A program made the position numbers and the translations under genes. This document shows, piece after piece, positions 25,606 to 33,346 of a stretch of DNA of 64,000 nucleotides. The stretch lies in the NCBI GenBank assembly GCA_000230935.2, contig AGIQ01000003.1, forward strand, positions 434,001-498,000, given 5' to 3'. How positions within the stretch are numbered: position 1 is the stretch's first letter; every line of letters starts with the position of its first letter. Origin of the DNA: Mycolicibacterium rhodesiae JS60 (lineage in GTDB: Bacteria > Actinomycetota > Actinomycetes > Mycobacteriales > Mycobacteriaceae). The notes beneath the pieces are model-generated. The model was not told the DNA's origin, made no database searches, and was given only the letters and a program-made list of their open reading frames with translations.

Positions 25606-27120
25606 CTACCTGCTTTCCGAGCTGACGATGGTGCGCTTGGCGCAGCGGTCGCGAACAGTTCCGGTGACGCGATCGGCGGCCAACCGTCCGGAGATGAGTG
25701 CAGTGGGTATGCCGACACCCGGCACGGTCGACCCACCGGCCAGCACAGCGTTGTCGATACCCCAAATCATGTTGGCGGGCCGAAACGGTCCGGTCTGGGA
25801 GAACGTGTGCGCCAGCGCGAATGGCGTGCCCGCCGCCATCCCCTGCCGTGCCCAGTCGGCGGGTGTGACGACGTCGAGAACCTCGGCGTCGACTCCTGGT
25901 ATCAGCCGGTCTGTCGCGGTGGCCACCACTTCGCGGGCGTAGCTCGGCCCGACCGTATCCCAATCGACAACGCCCACCTGAAGATTCGGTGCGGGCGCAA
26001 GGATGTAGAGCAGGTCCCGTCCGGGCGGTGCGAGGCTCGGGTCCCCCGCGGTCGGCCTGGTCACCAGCAGCGACGGATCGCTCATCAGCACCCCGTCGCG
26101 GATGATGTCGTCGAACGTGCCGGCCCACTTGCCCCCGAAGCTGATGTTGTGATGCGCAAGGCGGGCGCCGACAGCGGGGACCCCGACGTGGGCGACGACC
26201 GCCGACGGCGCGGGACGCATCCTGATCGGCCGCCGGGGTGTGCGTCCGAGCAACTCGTAGGTCAGCGGCAGTTCAGTGGTGAGAATGACTGCGTCACAAG
26301 CAATTCGATCATTGTCGGTGCGCACCGCCGTCACCCGCGAGCCGTTGCGCTCCAGCGCGGTCACCGTCGACCCGTAGCGGAATTGCACACCGGACGCGGC
26401 GGCGGCGGCCGCCATCGCCTCGGGGACCGCGCGCATGCCGCCGCGCGGAAAGTACACGCCGGCAACGGTATCCATGTAGGCGATCACCGCGTAGGCAGCC
26501 AGTGCCTGCTGCGGCGGGACACCGGCGTAGAGCGCCTGGAAGGTGAAAATCCGCCGCACGCGCTCGTCGGAGATGAACCGGCTCACCATCGGCTCCCAAC
26601 CGCGGAAGCCACCGATGGCGGCCAGCCGGGCCAACTGCGGGGTCAGCAGTGACAACGGCGAGGCGAAGTTGGCCGCGATGAAGCCGTCGAACTCCAGCCG
26701 GTACAACCGGGTGAGCCAGTCGCGCAGCCGCAGATAGCCCGCGGCCTGTTCGGGGCCTGCGAATTCCTCGATGGCGGCGGCCATGGCCGCGGGGTCGGGG
26801 TGGACGTCCAGCGAGCTGCCGTCGGCGAAGGTGGCCCGGTAGGCCGGTTCGACGGGAACCAGGTCGAGATGGTCGGACATCGACGCACCGACCGCGGCGA
26901 ACGCGTCGGAGATGATGTCGGGCATGGTCAGCACGGTCGGACCGGTGTCGACGCGATAGCCGGCGATATCGGCCTGTCCCATGCGGCCGCCGGGAAAGGG
27001 ATGGCGTTCCACGACGGTGACCGAACGTCCGCGACCGGCCAGCTGCAGCGCGGCCGAGAGCCCGGACAACCCGGCACCGACCACGACGACATGGTCGGCG
27101 GCGCCCGGGACGGTACGCAT
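25606..27120 (-). CDS. crtI: Phytoene desaturase
   Basis: A 504-residue CrtI-type desaturase that converts phytoene to lycopene. The FAD motif VVVVGAGLSGLSAALQLAG is at about residues 11-29, and GGSTVPGVGIPTALISGRL near the C-terminus is the conserved bacterial carotenoid-desaturase signature. ATG at 27120 is preferred because it precedes the FAD motif directly; in-frame codons to 27168 are possible. It is first in the operon, so the promoter should lie between 27121 and about 27295. Confidence 0.92.
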   Translation of the reverse strand: MRTVPGAADHVVVVGAGLSGLSAALQLAGRGRSVTVVERHPFPGGRMGQADIAGYRVDTGPTVLTMPDIISDAFAAVGASMSDHLDLVPVEPAYRATFADGSSLDVHPDPAAMAAAIEEFAGPEQAAGYLRLRDWLTRLYRLEFDGFIAANFASPLSLLTPQLARLAAIGGFRGWEPMVSRFISDERVRRIFTFQALYAGVPPQQALAAYAVIAYMDTVAGVYFPRGGMRAVPEAMAAAAAASGVQFRYGSTVTALERNGSRVTAVRTDNDRIACDAVILTTELPLTYELLGRTPRRPIRMRPAPSAVVAHVGVPAVGARLAHHNISFGGKWAGTFDDIIRDGVLMSDPSLLVTRPTAGDPSLAPPGRDLLYILAPAPNLQVGVVDWDTVGPSYAREVVATATDRLIPGVDAEVLDVVTPADWARQGMAAGTPFALAHTFSQTGPFRPANMIWGIDNAVLAGGSTVPGVGIPTALISGRLAADRVTGTVRDRCAKRTIVSSESR

Positions 27121-27144
27121 CAGTCTGGCGGGCACCAAGGGGCG

Positions 27145-27170
27145 ATACCCAGCCGAGCGCCGGTGCAATC
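27145..27170 (-). promoter_or_regulatory. Possible SigF-type promoter of the carotenoid operon
   Basis: On the minus strand GGGTAT (27145-27150) matches the mycobacterial SigF -10 GGGTA, and GATTG (27166-27170) lies 15 bases upstream where GGTTT would be expected (3 of 5 positions match). Transcription would begin about 18 bases before the crtI ATG. SigF is known to drive carotenoid synthesis in M. smegmatis. The -35 match is weak. Confidence 0.25.
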
Positions 27171-27295
27171 AGCGCGCGTCACGGGGGCGTCCAGCGAGCG
27201 AACGACGGTAACCATGACCCCTCCTGCCCATGACCCGCGCCGATTATCGCAGCTCGACGTTTAGGACATCAGCGGTTCCGGAAAGTCGTCGACCG

Positions 27296-27490
27296 ATGAG
27301 AAGACCAGCGGCGCTCACCGCTGTCCTCGTGGTTTTCCTGATCCTGATGGCGTGTTCGCAGTCCAGATCACCGAATCCCTTCAGGCGCATCGCAACCCGA
27401 CTCGCCGGCAGGCCCGGCAGCGAGCCGACCGCACATTGCTTGCCGTACCCCCGGCACGACCGGCCGCAAGCTGACATGCTCGTTGCGTGA
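27296..27490 (+). CDS. Putative small lipoprotein
   Basis: A 64-residue protein with a basic N-terminus (MRRP), a hydrophobic run (ALTAVLVVFLILMAC) and a Cys at residue 19 in a near-lipobox context (LMAC). The rest is polar and proline-rich with a second Cys. GGAAAG lies about 10 bases before ATG at 27296. The stop overlaps the GTG of the repeat protein by 4 bases, so the two would be translated together. I do not recognise a family; it could be spurious. Confidence 0.4.
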   Translation: MRRPAALTAVLVVFLILMACSQSRSPNPFRRIATRLAGRPGSEPTAHCLPYPRHDRPQADMLVA

Positions 27491-27936
27491 GAACTCTCGC
27501 CGTCATCCACCAGCCCGAGCCTTCGACGGTCGCCGGTTCGGTTTCCACCACCGACAGCGTGGTCGTCGCCGGCTCGGTCGCGACCGTCAACAGCGCCGTG
27601 GTGGCCGGATCCATCGCCACCAGCGGCAGCGCGGCGGTCAGCGCCTCGATTGCCACCGCCGGCAGTGCCGCCATCGTCGGCTCGATCGCCACCGCGGGCA
27701 GCGCCCTCGTCGTCGGCTCGGTCGCCACCGCGGGGAGCGCCCTCATCGTCGGCAGCGTGCTGTCGGTTCTGTCGGTGCGATTGCGCAAGTGCGTCGCGTG
27801 CGCGGCCTGCGTCGCGTGCCGGCGCTGCACGGCGTGTCTGGGCTGTGTGAGATGCACCGACTGCGTGGGGTGTGTCGGGTGCTACAACTGCTCGGGACTT
27901 CGCAACGCGGTGGGACTGAGGGACGTACACGTCTGA
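27487..27936 (+). CDS. Unrecognised protein: 12-residue solenoid repeats plus a Cys-every-third-residue tail
   Basis: A 149-residue protein in three parts. Residues 1-13 are a short head. Residues 14-97 are seven 12-residue repeats of the form xVxGSxATxGSA, as in VVAGSIATSGSA, suggesting a small-residue beta-solenoid. Residues 102-135 hold twelve Cys at exact three-residue spacing (for example CVACAACVACRRC), followed by a 14-residue end. Codon use is high in third-position G/C as in real genes. GTG at 27487 overlaps the lipoprotein stop, and an SDR gene follows 24 bases on. The Cys ladder could bind metal or clusters or form stacked disulfides. I do not recognise the family. Confidence 0.7.
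   Translation: MRTLAVIHQPEPSTVAGSVSTTDSVVVAGSVATVNSAVVAGSIATSGSAAVSASIATAGSAAIVGSIATAGSALVVGSVATAGSALIVGSVLSVLSVRLRKCVACAACVACRRCTACLGCVRCTDCVGCVGCYNCSGLRNAVGLRDVHV
27526..27777 (+). repeat. Seven tandem 36-bp coding repeats
   Basis: Seven consecutive 36-base units encode the 12-residue repeats of the Cys-rich protein. The inner units are the most alike (SIATAGSA, SIATAGSA, SVATAGSA), and the first and last are degenerate, as expected when repeats expand from the centre. Confidence 0.7.
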
Positions 27937-27960
27937 CCCACCGGAGAAAGGGTCGGGCAA

Positions 27961-28700
27961 TGACGCAGCTGGACGGCAAGGTCGCGCTGGTGACGGGCGC
28001 ATCGTCGGGACTCGGCGCTGCCACGGCACAGTTGTTCGCCGAGCGGGGCGCGACGGTGTTCGGCATCGCCCGCGACGCCGACCGGATGGCGACGGTGTTC
28101 GAAACCGTCCCCGGCGGTGCGTACGCATCGGTCGACATCACCAATGCCCAGGCCTGCCGGGACGCGGTCGCACAGTGCGTCGAACGGTTCGGCCGGCTCG
28201 ACGTGTTGGTGAACGCTGCGGGTTTCCACCAGATGCGCAACACCACGTCGGTGACCGACGACGACTGGGACTACGACCTCGCGGTCAATCTCAACGGGCC
28301 GTTCTACCTGATCCGGGCGGGGCTGCCGCACCTGTTGGAGGTCGGCGGCAACATCGTCAACGTCGCCTCGATCGCCGGCATCGAGGGCGAGGTCTATTCA
28401 GCGGCGTATTGCGCCGCCAAGCACGGACTGGTCGGGATGACCAAGGCCTTGGCGATCGAGTACACCAAGGAGCAGCTGCGAGTGAACGTGATCTGCCCGG
28501 GCGGGATGCTGACCCCGCAGGTGACCGAGTTCAAAACCCCCGATGACGCCGACTGGAACCTGATCATGCGGATCGCCGCGCCCCGCGGGATGATGGCGCC
28601 GGTCGACGTCGCGAAGGTGATCGCATTCCTGGCCAGCGACGATGCCGTCACCATCCACGGCGCGGTGTACAACGTCGACAACGGCAAGACGGCAGGCTGA
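27961..28700 (+). CDS. Short-chain dehydrogenase/reductase
   Basis: A 246-residue classical SDR with TGASSGLGAA at about residues 13-22, NAAG near residue 84, NVAS for the catalytic Ser region, and YCAAK at about residues 149-153. GGAGAAAGGG lies before ATG at 27961. It is 24 bases downstream of the Cys-repeat protein and probably in the same transcript. The substrate is unknown; a sterol or alcohol dehydrogenase role would be typical for mycobacteria. Confidence 0.88.
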
Positions 28701-28719
28701 CGGCGGGCGACCCGGGGAA

Positions 28720-29175
28720 CTAACCCGTCCGCTCGAAGTGCCGGCGGATACCGCTCAGCATCTCCTTGTGCGCTTCGACCGCTTGGCGCACGGTGACCGA
28801 CCGCAGCGGCCACGGCGCCGTGAACCGGATCCGTTCGGTCAGGCGGGTGCCTGCCGGTATCGGATCGAAGGAGACCACCGAATCCAGCCGAACCGCCGGG
28901 AACTGGCGGGCATGGGTGAGCACCGGGCCGGCCGACGGCACCTCCAGCCGCGCGGTGTAAGTGATCGGCAGCGTGAAAATTCCTAGTGGGATGCGGTCAC
29001 GCACGCGGTAGACCTGCACGTAGCCGTCGCCGGTGTCGGTTCGCGACAGACTCTCCACCGACACCACCAGCGGGTGCACGTGGCGGATATTGTTCAGATC
29101 GACGTAGTGGGCCCGAACATCCGCGGGTGAGCCGGGCACGTCCTCATGCAGGACGCGATCGACCGGACCGGCCAT
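28720..29175 (-). CDS. SRPBCC family protein
   Basis: A 151-residue polyketide-cyclase/START-like protein: VLHEDVPGSPADVRAHYVDL opening, IRHVHPLVVSVESL, IPAGTRLTERIRFTAPWPL strands and a C-terminal amphipathic helix (VRQAVEAHKEMLSGIRRHF). The family binds lipids or aromatic compounds. It ends 20 bases from the convergent SDR and lies just downstream of the DUF732 gene. Confidence 0.75.
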   Translation of the reverse strand: MAGPVDRVLHEDVPGSPADVRAHYVDLNNIRHVHPLVVSVESLSRTDTGDGYVQVYRVRDRIPLGIFTLPITYTARLEVPSAGPVLTHARQFPAVRLDSVVSFDPIPAGTRLTERIRFTAPWPLRSVTVRQAVEAHKEMLSGIRRHFERTG

Positions 29176-29181
29176 CGCGAA

Positions 29182-29520
29182 CTACTGGACAGCCGCCCGC
29201 TGAAGTACACCGACCTGATCCGGGCAGTAGGTGGCGATCGCCGCGCCGAGGAACTGGATCGCCTGGCCCTGCGTGCTGTTCAGCGGCAGGTTGGTCAGGA
29301 TGAACTTGGCGGACGAATAGGTGTCTTTGTCCAGGCCGGTGGCCAGGCGCTTGCAGGTGATTTTGCCGATCCAGGCGTTGTAGTCGCGAGGCCCGTAGAT
29401 CCCGAAGGTGTGCAGCTGATTGGCGAAATCAGTGTCGGGATCGGCGTGCGACGGCGCGGCCAGGACAATCGGCGCCGCAACGGCCGCAACGGCGGCCATG
29501 GCAAGCCTCGTAACGTTCAT
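29182..29520 (-). CDS. DUF732 secreted protein
   Basis: A 112-residue secreted protein: signal peptide MNVTRLAMAAVAAVAAPIVLAAPSHA cut before DPDTDFANQLHTFGIY, then the DUF732 pattern with two Cys (ITCKRL and ATYCPDQ) that should form a disulfide. This small family is characteristic of mycobacteria and its function is unknown. ATG at 29520 begins the signal peptide. Six bases separate it from the SRPBCC gene. Confidence 0.85.
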   Translation of the reverse strand: MNVTRLAMAAVAAVAAPIVLAAPSHADPDTDFANQLHTFGIYGPRDYNAWIGKITCKRLATGLDKDTYSSAKFILTNLPLNSTQGQAIQFLGAAIATYCPDQVGVLQRAAVQ

Positions 29521-29836
29521 GGCACAAGATTGTAGGACAGCTAACCACCGCGGCAAGAGCCATCCCGCACATTTACCCCTCTGAAGGGCGAATCTCATTG
29601 CGAGCCCGGTGTGAGCTCGGGCACGAATGCCAGTGGGGAATCGAATGCCGACGCTACCGCGGGGTATCGTCCGATCACTTAAGTGAGCTAACCTCTTACG
29701 TTAAATCAGCTGAGCTGTCGCGACGCGACAGGAAAGAAAATGGGGTTGAGATGAGACGGACGGCCGCGCTCACGAACGGCGCTGACGGAGTCATCGCGCT
29801 GTCCGTGCCGGCGTCATAATCTCGTCGGGGAATCCT
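29521..29836. other. 316-bp divergent intergenic region between DUF732 and mmpS
   Basis: No convincing gene is present; a 73-codon reading frame on the plus strand has no ribosome site and no recognisable sequence. The middle (29670-29720) is clearly more AT-rich than its surroundings and holds the palindrome and IdeR-like half-site listed separately, so it is the likely promoter region for both genes. Confidence 0.6.
29675..29694. promoter_or_regulatory. Palindrome with IdeR-like half-site upstream of mmpS
   Basis: TCACTTAAGTGA (29675-29686) is a perfect 12-bp palindrome. It is followed directly by GCTAACCT (29687-29694), which matches one full arm of the mycobacterial iron-box TTAGGTTAGGCTAACCTAA; the other arm is poor. 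Siderophore-exporting mmpS4/mmpL4 are iron-regulated in M. tuberculosis, which makes the site worth testing. Confidence 0.28.
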
Positions 29837-30268
29837 ATGGTCAAGGCACTGAGGCGGGCATGGATACCGCTGGTCATCCTCATCGTTGTCGCCGTCGCCA
29901 CGTTCGGCGTCGTCCGCCTGCACGGCGTCTTCGGCAAGACAGAGCTCACGCGGCCCGGCAGCGGCCTGGCCAATGACACCAAACCGTTCAATCCCAAGCA
30001 GGTGACGTATCAGATCTTCGGCCCCGAGGGCGCGGTGGCAACCATCAACTACCTAGACCTCGACGCACAGCCGCAGATCGCGCGTGACATCACGCTGCCC
30101 TGGTCGCTGACGCTCACCACGACCGCACCGGCTGCCAGCGCCAATATCGTGGCTCAGGGTGACACCGATACCATCGGCTGCCGCATCCTGGTCGACGGTG
30201 TGCTCAAGGACGAGAAGACCTCGACCGGTGTCAACGCCCAGACCTTCTGCCTGGTGAAGTCCGCATGA
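29837..30268 (+). CDS. MmpS-family membrane accessory protein
   Basis: A 143-residue protein with one N-terminal membrane helix (WIPLVILIVVAVATFGVVRL, about residues 9-28) and an exported beta-sandwich domain. VTYQIFGPEGAVATINYLD is typical of MmpS, and two Cys near the end (IGCRI, TFCLV) may form a disulfide. It assists the MmpL exporter encoded next, whose ATG overlaps its stop (ATGA). GGGGA precedes ATG at 29837. Confidence 0.9.
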   Translation: MVKALRRAWIPLVILIVVAVATFGVVRLHGVFGKTELTRPGSGLANDTKPFNPKQVTYQIFGPEGAVATINYLDLDAQPQIARDITLPWSLTLTTTAPAASANIVAQGDTDTIGCRILVDGVLKDEKTSTGVNAQTFCLVKSA

Positions 30269-33150
30269 CCGATCTCCAGAGCCCACCCAAGAAGAACCCG
30301 CTCATCCCCCGTTTCGTTCGGGCGTTCTCGGTGCCGATCGTGCTGCTGTGGCTCGGGCTCGTCGTGGTCCTCAGTGTGGCCGTGCCCTCGCTGGAACAGG
30401 TGAGCCAAGAGCACACGGTGTCGTTGGCGCCCGAAGACGCGCCGTCGATGAAGGCGATGAAGCAGGTCGGCAAAATCTTCCAGGAGTTCGACTCCAACAG
30501 CAGCGCGATGGTGCTGCTGGAAGGCGACCAGCCGCTGGGCGCCGAGGCACACCACTACTACGACGATCTGATCCAGAAGCTGCGCGCCGACACCAAGCAC
30601 GTCGAACACATTCAGGACTTCTGGGGCGATCCGCTGACCGCCGCGGGCTCGCAGAGCGCCGACGGCAAGGCCGCCTACGTCCAGCTCTATCTGGCCGGCA
30701 ACCAGGGTGAGGCCCTGGCCAACGAGTCGATCGACGCGGTCACCAAGATCGTGAATGCGAATCCGCCGCCGCCCGGAATCAAGGTCTACGTGACCGGACC
30801 GACGGCGTTGAGCCACGATCAGCACAACGCGGGCGACTCCGCGGTCAAGTTGATCGAGGGCATCACCATCGCCGTCATCTTCGTGATGCTGCTGTTGGTG
30901 TACCGGTCCATCACGACGGTGATCCTCGTGCTGGCCATGGTGTTCACCGAACTCTCCGCGGCCCGGGGCGTCATCGCCTTCCTCGGCAATTACGAGATCA
31001 TCGGTCTGTCGACCTTCGCGGTGAACCTGCTGGCCACTTTGGCGATTGCGGCGGCCACCGACTATGCGATCTTCCTCATCGGCCGCTACCACGAAGCGAG
31101 ATTGGCCGGCGAAGACCGTGAGACGGCCTTCTACTCGATGTACCACGGCACCGCACACGTGATCCTGGGCTCCGGCCTGACCATCGCGGGCGCGACCTTC
31201 TGCCTGCACTTCACCCGGCTGCCCTATTTCCAGTCGCTGGGCTACCCGCTGGCCATCGGCATGTTGGTGGTGGTGTTCGCCGCCCTGACGCTCGGCGCCG
31301 CCGTCATCGCAATCGGCGCCCGGTTCGGCCTGTTCGAACCCAAGCGGAAGATGAACACCCACACCTGGCGGCGGGTCGGAACCGCCGTAGTCCGCTGGCC
31401 CGGACCGATTCTCGTCGCCTCGATCGCGCTGTCCCTGATCGGACTCTTGGCATTGCCGTCGTACAAGACCAACTACAACGACCGCTACTACCTGCCCGCC
31501 GACATTCCCGCCAACCAGGGTTACGCGGCTGCCGATCGGCACTTCCCGCAAGCCCGGATGAACCCCGAGTTGCTGCTCATCGAAACCGACCACGATGTGC
31601 GCAACCCGGCCGACATGTTGGTGGTCGACCGGATTGCCAAGACGGTCTTCCATATTCCGGGTATCGGCCGGGTACAGACCATCACCCGTCCGCTGGGCAC
31701 TCCGATCGAGCACACCTCGATCCCGTTCATCATCAGCATGCAGGGCACCAACCAGACGATGAACATGTCCTACATGCAGGACCGCATGAAGGACATGCTG
31801 AAGATGGGCGACGAGCTGCAGGTCACCATCGACACCATGGAGCGCATGCTGGCGCTGACCAAGGAGATGGTCGGGATCACGCACAGCATGGTCGGCAAGA
31901 CCAAGCAGATGGTCGCCGACACGAACCAGATCCGGGACCAGATCTCCAATTTCGACGATTTCTTCCGGCCGATCCGCAACTACTTCTACTGGGAACCGCA
32001 CTGCTACGACATCCCGCTGTGCTTCTCCTTCCGGTCGATCTTCGACGCCCTGGACGGAATCGACACTCTCAGTGCCGATCTCGGCGCACTGGTCGTCGAC
32101 ATGGACAAACTCGACGTGCTGATGCCGAAGATGGTCGAGATCATGCCGCCGATGATCGCGACCATGAAGACCATGAAGTCGACGATGCTGACCATGCAGT
32201 CGACGATGGGCGGCCTCCAGGATCAGATGGATGCCATGCAGGCCAACGCAACCGCGTTGGGGCAGGCGTACGACGCGTCGAAGAACGACGACTCGTTCTA
32301 TCTGCCGCCCGAGGTGTTCGACAATCCGGAGTTCAAGCGCGGCCTGAAGATGTTCGTCTCACCGGACGGAAAAGCGGTGCGGTTCATCATCTCCCATGAA
32401 GGAGATCCCGCGACGCCGGAAGGCATCTCGCACATCGACAAGATCAAGAACGCCGCTTTCGAGGCGATCAAGGGCACCCCGCTGGAGGGCTCGAAGGTCT
32501 ATCTGGGTGGCACCGCGTCGGTCTACAAGGACATGCAGCACGGCGCCGACTACGACCTGATGATCGCCGGAATCGCCGCCCTGTGCCTGATTTTCGTCAT
32601 CATGCTGGTGATCACCCGAAGCGTGGTGGCGGCGGCGGTGATCGTGGGCACGGTGGTGCTCTCGCTCGGCACGTCGTTCGGACTCTCGGTCCTGCTCTGG
32701 CAACACATCCTGGGCCAGCCGTTGCACTGGCTGGTCCTCGCCATGGCGGTGATCATCCTGCTGGCGGTGGGCTCGGACTACAACCTGCTACTGGTGGCGC
32801 GGTTCAAAGAAGAGATCCACGCCGGCTTGAACACCGGCATCATCCGGGCGATGGCGGGCAGTGGTTCGGTGGTGACATCGGCCGGCCTGGTGTTCGCCTT
32901 CACCATGGCCTCGATGTCGATCAGCCCGCTGCGCGTCGGCGGTCAGGTGGGAACGACGATCGCACTGGGCCTGTTGTTCGACACGCTCGTGGTCCGTTCG
33001 TTCATGACGCCGTCGATCGCCGCCTTGCTCGGCAAGTGGTTCTGGTGGCCTCAGCGGGTGCGTCAGCGCCCGGTGCCGCAGCCGTGGCCCGAACCGAAGG
33101 AGTCGACGGATCGCCCGTCGGTGGACGCGAGCACGCCGCCACAGTCCTGA
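30265..33150 (+). CDS. MmpL-family RND exporter (MmpL4/5-type)
   Basis: A 961-residue RND transporter with about 12 membrane helices and two periplasmic porter domains. The proton-relay Asp-Tyr pairs are in ATDYAIFLIGRYHE and GSDYNLLLVARFKE. A Met-rich coiled-coil insert (about residues 500-670) with a Cys pair (PHCYDIPLC) marks the subgroup that works with MmpS, such as MmpL4/MmpL5, exporters of siderophores or glycopeptidolipids. It is coupled to mmpS by ATGA. The cargo cannot be read from the sequence; the upstream half iron box hints at iron-linked export. Confidence 0.92.
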   Translation: MTDLQSPPKKNPLIPRFVRAFSVPIVLLWLGLVVVLSVAVPSLEQVSQEHTVSLAPEDAPSMKAMKQVGKIFQEFDSNSSAMVLLEGDQPLGAEAHHYYDDLIQKLRADTKHVEHIQDFWGDPLTAAGSQSADGKAAYVQLYLAGNQGEALANESIDAVTKIVNANPPPPGIKVYVTGPTALSHDQHNAGDSAVKLIEGITIAVIFVMLLLVYRSITTVILVLAMVFTELSAARGVIAFLGNYEIIGLSTFAVNLLATLAIAAATDYAIFLIGRYHEARLAGEDRETAFYSMYHGTAHVILGSGLTIAGATFCLHFTRLPYFQSLGYPLAIGMLVVVFAALTLGAAVIAIGARFGLFEPKRKMNTHTWRRVGTAVVRWPGPILVASIALSLIGLLALPSYKTNYNDRYYLPADIPANQGYAAADRHFPQARMNPELLLIETDHDVRNPADMLVVDRIAKTVFHIPGIGRVQTITRPLGTPIEHTSIPFIISMQGTNQTMNMSYMQDRMKDMLKMGDELQVTIDTMERMLALTKEMVGITHSMVGKTKQMVADTNQIRDQISNFDDFFRPIRNYFYWEPHCYDIPLCFSFRSIFDALDGIDTLSADLGALVVDMDKLDVLMPKMVEIMPPMIATMKTMKSTMLTMQSTMGGLQDQMDAMQANATALGQAYDASKNDDSFYLPPEVFDNPEFKRGLKMFVSPDGKAVRFIISHEGDPATPEGISHIDKIKNAAFEAIKGTPLEGSKVYLGGTASVYKDMQHGADYDLMIAGIAALCLIFVIMLVITRSVVAAAVIVGTVVLSLGTSFGLSVLLWQHILGQPLHWLVLAMAVIILLAVGSDYNLLLVARFKEEIHAGLNTGIIRAMAGSGSVVTSAGLVFAFTMASMSISPLRVGGQVGTTIALGLLFDTLVVRSFMTPSIAALLGKWFWWPQRVRQRPVPQPWPEPKESTDRPSVDASTPPQS

Positions 33151-33269
33151 CGGGCGGTCGGCTGTTCGAAACCTGTTCAGCCGCCGTTCGCACAGCGGCA
33201 AGTCCGGCCATGACGTTGCTGTCATCCTTGACGGCAGCCCTATGAGCCGGCGTCCAGGAAGGATGCACC

Positions 33270-33344
33270 ATGACCGATATCAACCCGACAGGGTCGGCGG
33301 GCGCCCAAGGTCTCGCGTACGTCACCATCAACTGCCGCAAGTAG
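33270..33344 (+). CDS. Possible 24-residue peptide
   Basis: ATG at 33270 follows GGAAGGATGCACC, a good ribosome-binding site, and opens a frame of 24 codons beginning MTDINPTGSAGAQG and ending NCRK. It ends two bases before the convergent kinase-like gene. The length is below normal gene-calling limits, and I know no family, so it stands on the ribosome site alone. Confidence 0.3.
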   Translation: MTDINPTGSAGAQGLAYVTINCRK

Positions 33345-33346
33345 TC

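Noticed and set aside
27483..27960. Upstream in-frame extension of the SDR at 27961 by about 160 codons
   Set aside because: The extension is an arginine-rich out-of-frame reading of the Cys-repeat gene, while ATG 27961 has a good ribosome site and starts the conserved SDR N-terminus.
29598..29819. 73-codon plus-strand frame before mmpS
   Set aside because: It has no ribosome-binding site, spans the AT-rich promoter region and palindrome, and its translation resembles no protein.
30154..32001. A 615-codon minus-strand frame opposite mmpL
   Set aside because: It is antisense to the well-supported RND transporter and consists of His/Arg/Asp-rich shadow sequence.
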